Assembly: GCA_030527185.1 (NCBI GenBank)
Contig: JAUNBF010000024.1
Coordinates: 1-50,232, forward strand
Direction of reading: 5' to 3'
From: Planctomycetia bacterium
GTDB lineage: Bacteria; Planctomycetota; Planctomycetia; Pirellulales; Thermoguttaceae
Length of the DNA: 50,232 bases
Within the stretch, counting starts at the first letter, position 1. Each line of letters starts with the position of its first letter. The translations under genes were made by a program, and so were the position numbers. This document shows positions 46,970 through 50,232 of the stretch, piece by piece. The notes beneath the pieces were generated by a model. It did no database searches and had not been told where the DNA came from. It saw only the letters and a list, made by a program, of their open reading frames with translations.

Positions 46970-47863
46970 ATGCGTCACCATACCCTTCAGATTGGTCCCT
47001 TTCGGTATCACATCGAGTCGAACGTTCCGAACGTGGAGACGGCCATGGAGCGTTTGTACGATCGTTATCCGCATCCGGCAGAGGATTCCTGGTTCGACTT
47101 CCATATTCGACTGATTCCGCGAGCGATTGGGTCGTCGGAATGTCGCCTTTTTCTCGATCATGAGCAGCCGTTCGCCCCCTTTCCACGCAATCAGGCAGGA
47201 GCGGTTTTGGAGTGGGGGATGAACTGGTCTATCTGGTTGAATGTGGCGCAGTGGCTGGTCTTTCACGCCGCCATGCTGGAGCGAAATGGCAACGGTCTGA
47301 TTCTGGCCGCCAATTCGGGGGATGGAAAGAGTACGCTCACCGCCGGATTGGCTTTTCATGGCTGGCGGCTTTTGTCGGACGAATTGACGCTCATCGACCC
47401 GGAGGATACTCGAACAATAGAAGATGGGGAACCTCCTTTACCGCAGATGATTCCGATTCCCAGACCGATTTGTCTGAAAAACGAGTCGGTTTCGCTGATT
47501 CGGGAGTTTGTCCCTGAGGCGATTTTTTCTGACTTATACCCGGAGACGAACAAAGGGTGTATTGCCCATGTAAAACCGCGGGAGGAAGCGGTACGCCGGA
47601 TGCACGAACGGGTTTCGCCGCGGTGGATTGTTTTTCCGAAGTATGAAAAAGGTGCCTTGCCACAATGGAGTCGCTGGGACAAGGCGGAGGCCATGATTCA
47701 ACTGGGGCAAAACGGCGTCGATTACAGCACGTTGGGAGCCAAAGGATTTGAAACTCTGGCCGATGTGATTCATCACTGCGATTGCTGGAAGTTCGTGTAC
47801 AGCAACCTTGCCGACGCGGTTTCGGAATTTGAAAAACTCACGTCGGGAAGGCTGGAGGAATAG
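46970..47863 (+). CDS. HprK-related kinase
   Basis: This is a 297-residue P-loop protein related to the C-terminal domain of HPr kinase. FHAAMLERNGNGLILAA precedes the Walker A motif NSGDGKST (115-122, Lys120), and LLSDELTLID (134-143) is the Walker-B-like segment. The pattern matches the HprK-related kinase A group that usually travels with a PqqD-like protein and a nucleotidyltransferase; neither partner is next to it here. The first ~90 residues form a separate N-terminal domain. The start at 46970 has only a weak ribosome binding site; the frame extends upstream to a TTG. No HPr or PTS gene is in the window, and its substrate is unknown. Confidence 0.75.
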   Translation: MRHHTLQIGPFRYHIESNVPNVETAMERLYDRYPHPAEDSWFDFHIRLIPRAIGSSECRLFLDHEQPFAPFPRNQAGAVLEWGMNWSIWLNVAQWLVFHAAMLERNGNGLILAANSGDGKSTLTAGLAFHGWRLLSDELTLIDPEDTRTIEDGEPPLPQMIPIPRPICLKNESVSLIREFVPEAIFSDLYPETNKGCIAHVKPREEAVRRMHERVSPRWIVFPKYEKGALPQWSRWDKAEAMIQLGQNGVDYSTLGAKGFETLADVIHHCDCWKFVYSNLADAVSEFEKLTSGRLEE

Positions 47864-47947
47864 ACGAAACGGGACAAGAGGGTTCCGTCCCCCCTTTTTC
47901 AACGGTTTTCGCAATTGTCACACCCGATTTGAAGAGGAGAAAACGAG

Positions 47948-48880
47948 ATGAACGAAAAGATTGCAGAAAATATTCTGGCCGAAATCGGACGAACACCGTT
48001 GGTGCAGATTCAAAAAGCCAACGATAATCAGGCGGAAGTCCTGGCAAAAGTGGAATTTTTCAATCCCGGCGGAAGTGTGAAAGACCGTGTGGCGCTGGCC
48101 ATGATCACGGCTGCCGAAGAGGCGGGGAAATTGCAGCCCGGTTCCGTCATCGTCGAACCAACCAGCGGCAATACAGGGATTGGGTTGGCTATGGTCGCGG
48201 CGGTTAAAGGGTATCGTGTGATTCTGACCATGCCGGAAACGATGAGCATCGAACGCCGACGACTGTTGGCGGCCTACGGTGCGGAACTCGTTCTGACCGA
48301 AGGAAAGCTCGGAATGCCGGGAGCCATTGCCAAAGCCGAAGCGATTTGCCGCGAAACGCCTGGCGCCTTCATGCCGCAACAATTTGCCAATGAGGCCAAT
48401 CCGGCCATTCATGAAAAAACGACTGCCCGGGAAATCTGGGAAGATACCGCCGGAAAAGTCGACGCGTTTGTGGCAGGCGTCGGAACGGGAGGAACAATTA
48501 CCGGCGTGGCTCGATTTTTGAAAGCCAGATTGCCAGAGGTGAAAATCGTAGCGGTCGAACCAAGTGACTCCCCCGTTTTGTCCGGTGGTTCACCAGGACC
48601 CCATAAAATCCAGGGAATCGGGGCAGGGTTTGTGCCTGCCATATTCGATTTATCGCTGGTGGACGAGATTTTTCCTGTCGATGCGGAAAATGCCATGAAA
48701 ACATCCCGCAACGCGGCCTCGCAACACGGATTGCTCGTCGGAATCTCTTCCGGGGCTGCCTTGTTTGCCGCACTCCAACACAGTCAACGTCCCGATTGGG
48801 CAGGCAAACGAATCGTCGTCCTCCTGCCCGATACGGGAGAGCGGTACCTTTCCAGCGAACTGTTTTCGCAAAATTCCTGA
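47948..48880 (+). CDS. cysK: Cysteine synthase (O-acetylserine sulfhydrylase)
   Basis: The 310-residue PLP enzyme makes cysteine from O-acetylserine and sulfide. The PLP lysine lies in [11 protein letters not shown]. The substrate-binding loop is [13 protein letters not shown], the phosphate-binding loop [15 protein letters not shown], and GISSGAA with [11 protein letters not shown] closes the pattern. Length is normal for CysK. GAGGAG lies upstream of the ATG. It follows the HprK-related gene by 84 nt and converges on the SUMF1-type gene. Confidence 0.95.
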   Translation: MNEKIAENILAEIGRTPLVQIQKANDNQAEVLAKVEFFNPGGSVKDRVALAMITAAEEAGKLQPGSVIVEPTSGNTGIGLAMVAAVKGYRVILTMPETMSIERRRLLAAYGAELVLTEGKLGMPGAIAKAEAICRETPGAFMPQQFANEANPAIHEKTTAREIWEDTAGKVDAFVAGVGTGGTITGVARFLKARLPEVKIVAVEPSDSPVLSGGSPGPHKIQGIGAGFVPAIFDLSLVDEIFPVDAENAMKTSRNAASQHGLLVGISSGAALFAALQHSQRPDWAGKRIVVLLPDTGERYLSSELFSQNS

Positions 48881-48911
48881 AAAAATACCCGGCACATTGC
48901 CAACCTATCTC

Positions 48912-50087
48912 TTATTGTTGCTGTCGGGCGTTCAATTTCATGTAGTCCAACGCAATCTGCGGATCAGGCTCAAATCGCTGAATTTCTTCTGCCGTGGGCG
49001 TTTTCAGGGGACGCACCACGCGCATTCCCACTTCCTTGGCACTCGATTCGTACCAGATACTTTTCGGAATCTGGGGATCGTCGTTGTTCCAGTTGGTGTT
49101 GGACGCGAAACGGGTGGCACTGCGCAGGTTTTCCGCATCGTCATACCACGAACCGCCACGGGCTACCCCCATGTAACGTTTCCGACCTTCCGTGGTGAAG
49201 AAGGGATTGACGAGCGCTTTTCCTTCCGCGCTTTCCGATTGCTTCAGGTATCCATCCACCAGGTATTCGTCCAGGCACCATTCCCGCACATTGCCGTGCA
49301 TGTCGTAAAGTCCCCACGGATTCGGTTTTTTCTGGCCGACTTTCTGGTATTTGTCGTCCGCATTGTCGTAATACCAGGCATAATCATCAATATCGTCGGC
49401 ATTCTCGAAGCTGTACGGTGTCGTCGTTCCGGCACGGCAGGCATATTCCCACTCCGCTTCGGTCGGAAGGCGATAGTAACGTCCCGTTTTGGCTGAGAGC
49501 CATTTGCAGTACATCTGAGCGGCATAAAGCGACATCGCAATCGCCGGACGCTGGTCTTTCCCCATGTCAAACGTCATATCGGTATACGGCGGCGTCGGAC
49601 GAATCATCGCGTCGGCCAGCGTTTCACGTTGACTGGTTTCCAGATTGGCCGCCTCACGCAACTGCTGTTCCAGTTTCATCGCCCACGCTTCGTATTCTGC
49701 CCAGGTCACTTCGCATTTGCCCATCCAGAAGGGGGAAATCTGGACTTCGTGCTGAGGCGTTTCCGCAACGTTGTCGATAGCCAGATATTCGTCCGCTTCC
49801 ACGCCATATTCTTCCAATTCCTCATCCGTCGCACCCATTTTGAACGTGCCGCCAGGAATCGGAACCATGTCGAACGTAATTTCCGTGCCGTCGATGACTT
49901 CGGTATACTCCTTCATTTCCTCTTCCGTTTCGGCGGTGGCATTCTCCACATTTTTGGATGCCTCCAGCGACGCAAACCATTCCATCGTATTGACTTGCCA
50001 GGGGCGGGGTTCTTCAGCCAAAACGATTCCCGATACCATCAGGAGCATCGCCAGACCACCAAGAATATCTCCACTATGTCGGATCAT
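48912..50087 (-). CDS. Exported SUMF1/formylglycine-enzyme-fold protein lacking the Cys pair
   Basis: This is a 391-residue protein with a signal peptide ending near VLA-E. The FGE-sulfatase (SUMF1) domain covers ~70-360: FDMVPIPGGTFKMGAT, TPQHEVQISPFWMGKCEVTWAEYEAW, RPAIAMSLYAAQMYCKWLSAKTGRYYRLPTEAEWEYACRAGT, NPWGLYDMHGNVREWCLDEY and the final ARGGSWYDDAENLRSATRF. In true formylglycine-generating enzymes this last segment holds two catalytic Cys; here it has none, so sulfatase activation is unlikely. A binding role or another activity of the fold is more likely. An acidic stretch (ENATAETEEEMKEYTE) follows the signal peptide. AAGGAG precedes the ATG. Confidence 0.88.
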   Translation of the reverse strand: MIRHSGDILGGLAMLLMVSGIVLAEEPRPWQVNTMEWFASLEASKNVENATAETEEEMKEYTEVIDGTEITFDMVPIPGGTFKMGATDEELEEYGVEADEYLAIDNVAETPQHEVQISPFWMGKCEVTWAEYEAWAMKLEQQLREAANLETSQRETLADAMIRPTPPYTDMTFDMGKDQRPAIAMSLYAAQMYCKWLSAKTGRYYRLPTEAEWEYACRAGTTTPYSFENADDIDDYAWYYDNADDKYQKVGQKKPNPWGLYDMHGNVREWCLDEYLVDGYLKQSESAEGKALVNPFFTTEGRKRYMGVARGGSWYDDAENLRSATRFASNTNWNNDDPQIPKSIWYESSAKEVGMRVVRPLKTPTAEEIQRFEPDPQIALDYMKLNARQQQ

Positions 50088-50141
50088 TCTTCCATCTCCT
50101 TTTCCTATATTTTTCTCTTTTGCCTAAAAATACACTCCCCC

Positions 50142-50170
50142 ATTATACTCAAAAACCGCCCATTTGGGAA
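50142..50170 (-). promoter_or_regulatory. Possible promoter of the SUMF1-type gene
   Basis: On the minus strand TTCCCA (50170-50165), 17 bp, then a perfect TATAAT (50147-50142). The leader would be about 50 nt. Confidence 0.5.
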
Positions 50171-50189
50171 AGGGGGGCGGGGAAATAAA

Positions 50190-50218
50190 TTACTTGATAA
50201 TTGATAATTGATAATTAT
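50190..50218. repeat. Tandem TTGATAA-type repeats
   Basis: Three near-identical 7-nt units (TTGATAA/TTGATAAT) stand in a row near the end of the window. They are the same family of string as at about 20665 and 32983. Confidence 0.7.
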
Positions 50219-50232
50219 GTTAGTTCCAACCT

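Overview
The window looks like a chromosomal segment of a planctomycete, probably of the Pirellulales. The lineage markers are a cysteine-rich YTV-repeat wall protein, a DUF1559 protein with a prepilin-type N-terminus, PEP-CTERM surface proteins, a Tat-exported Gfo/Idh/MocA oxidoreductase, an FHA-GAF histidine kinase, a YVTN-propeller cytochrome and a SUMF1-type exported protein. No phage, transposase, CRISPR array or plasmid gene was recognised. Gene placement is loose, with many long AT-rich spacers, and most short operons carry unrelated functions.

Layout. 1-2.2 kb: YTV-repeat wall protein (-) with an intrinsic terminator. 2.8-6.1 kb: exported clan-A-like glycoside hydrolase with a near-consensus promoter, then a LexA-like repressor that lacks the self-cleavage site. 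6.1-7.4 kb: rpsL-rpsG (-), with no fusA or tuf after them. 7.4-12.7 kb: a four-gene minus-strand operon (HEAT-type exported protein, mannose-1-P guanylyltransferase, class II DAHP synthase, ApbE). 12.7-13.4 kb: non-coding stretch with nested inverted repeats. 13.4-16.7 kb: Gfo/Idh/MocA protein and YVTN/di-haem protein (-). 16.9-26.4 kb: beta-helix glycosidase-like protein, alpha/beta hydrolase, NAD-type isocitrate dehydrogenase and a 1353-residue lipoprotein (+). 26.5-31.0 kb: DUF374 acyltransferase, argS and FHA-GAF kinase (-). 31.6-37.7 kb: paaK-like ligase, family 4 uracil-DNA glycosylase, metK, tRNA-Leu(UAG) and thrS (+). 37.8-45.2 kb: two PEP-CTERM surface proteins and a DUF1559 protein (-), with aspS (+) between them. 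45.5-50.1 kb: gdhA, HprK-related kinase and cysK (+), then a SUMF1-type protein (-).

Most interesting result. Both PEP-CTERM genes carry a long G/C homopolymer within the first 14 codons, before the signal-peptide core. One (C11 in the coding strand, 40793-40803) is in frame. The other (G9, 45119-45127) is out of frame, and the continuous 5' reading frame with its signal peptide is restored only by 8 or 11 G. Both genes have similar promoters (TTGACA/T, 16-17 bp, TAAAATGAAA). This looks like a pair of phase-variable surface proteins caught with one ON and one OFF. A third long tract (G10, 31127-31136) abuts the predicted -35 box of the FHA-GAF kinase, so slippage may also tune a sensor. Second-tier observations are the LexA-like protein, a thrS leader hairpin with a 7-nt loop resembling a tRNA-Thr(CGU) anticodon loop, and repeat elements in the spacers.

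Limits: family calls come from reading motifs, not from database searches. Promoters and hairpins were found by eye, and homopolymer lengths depend on assembly accuracy.
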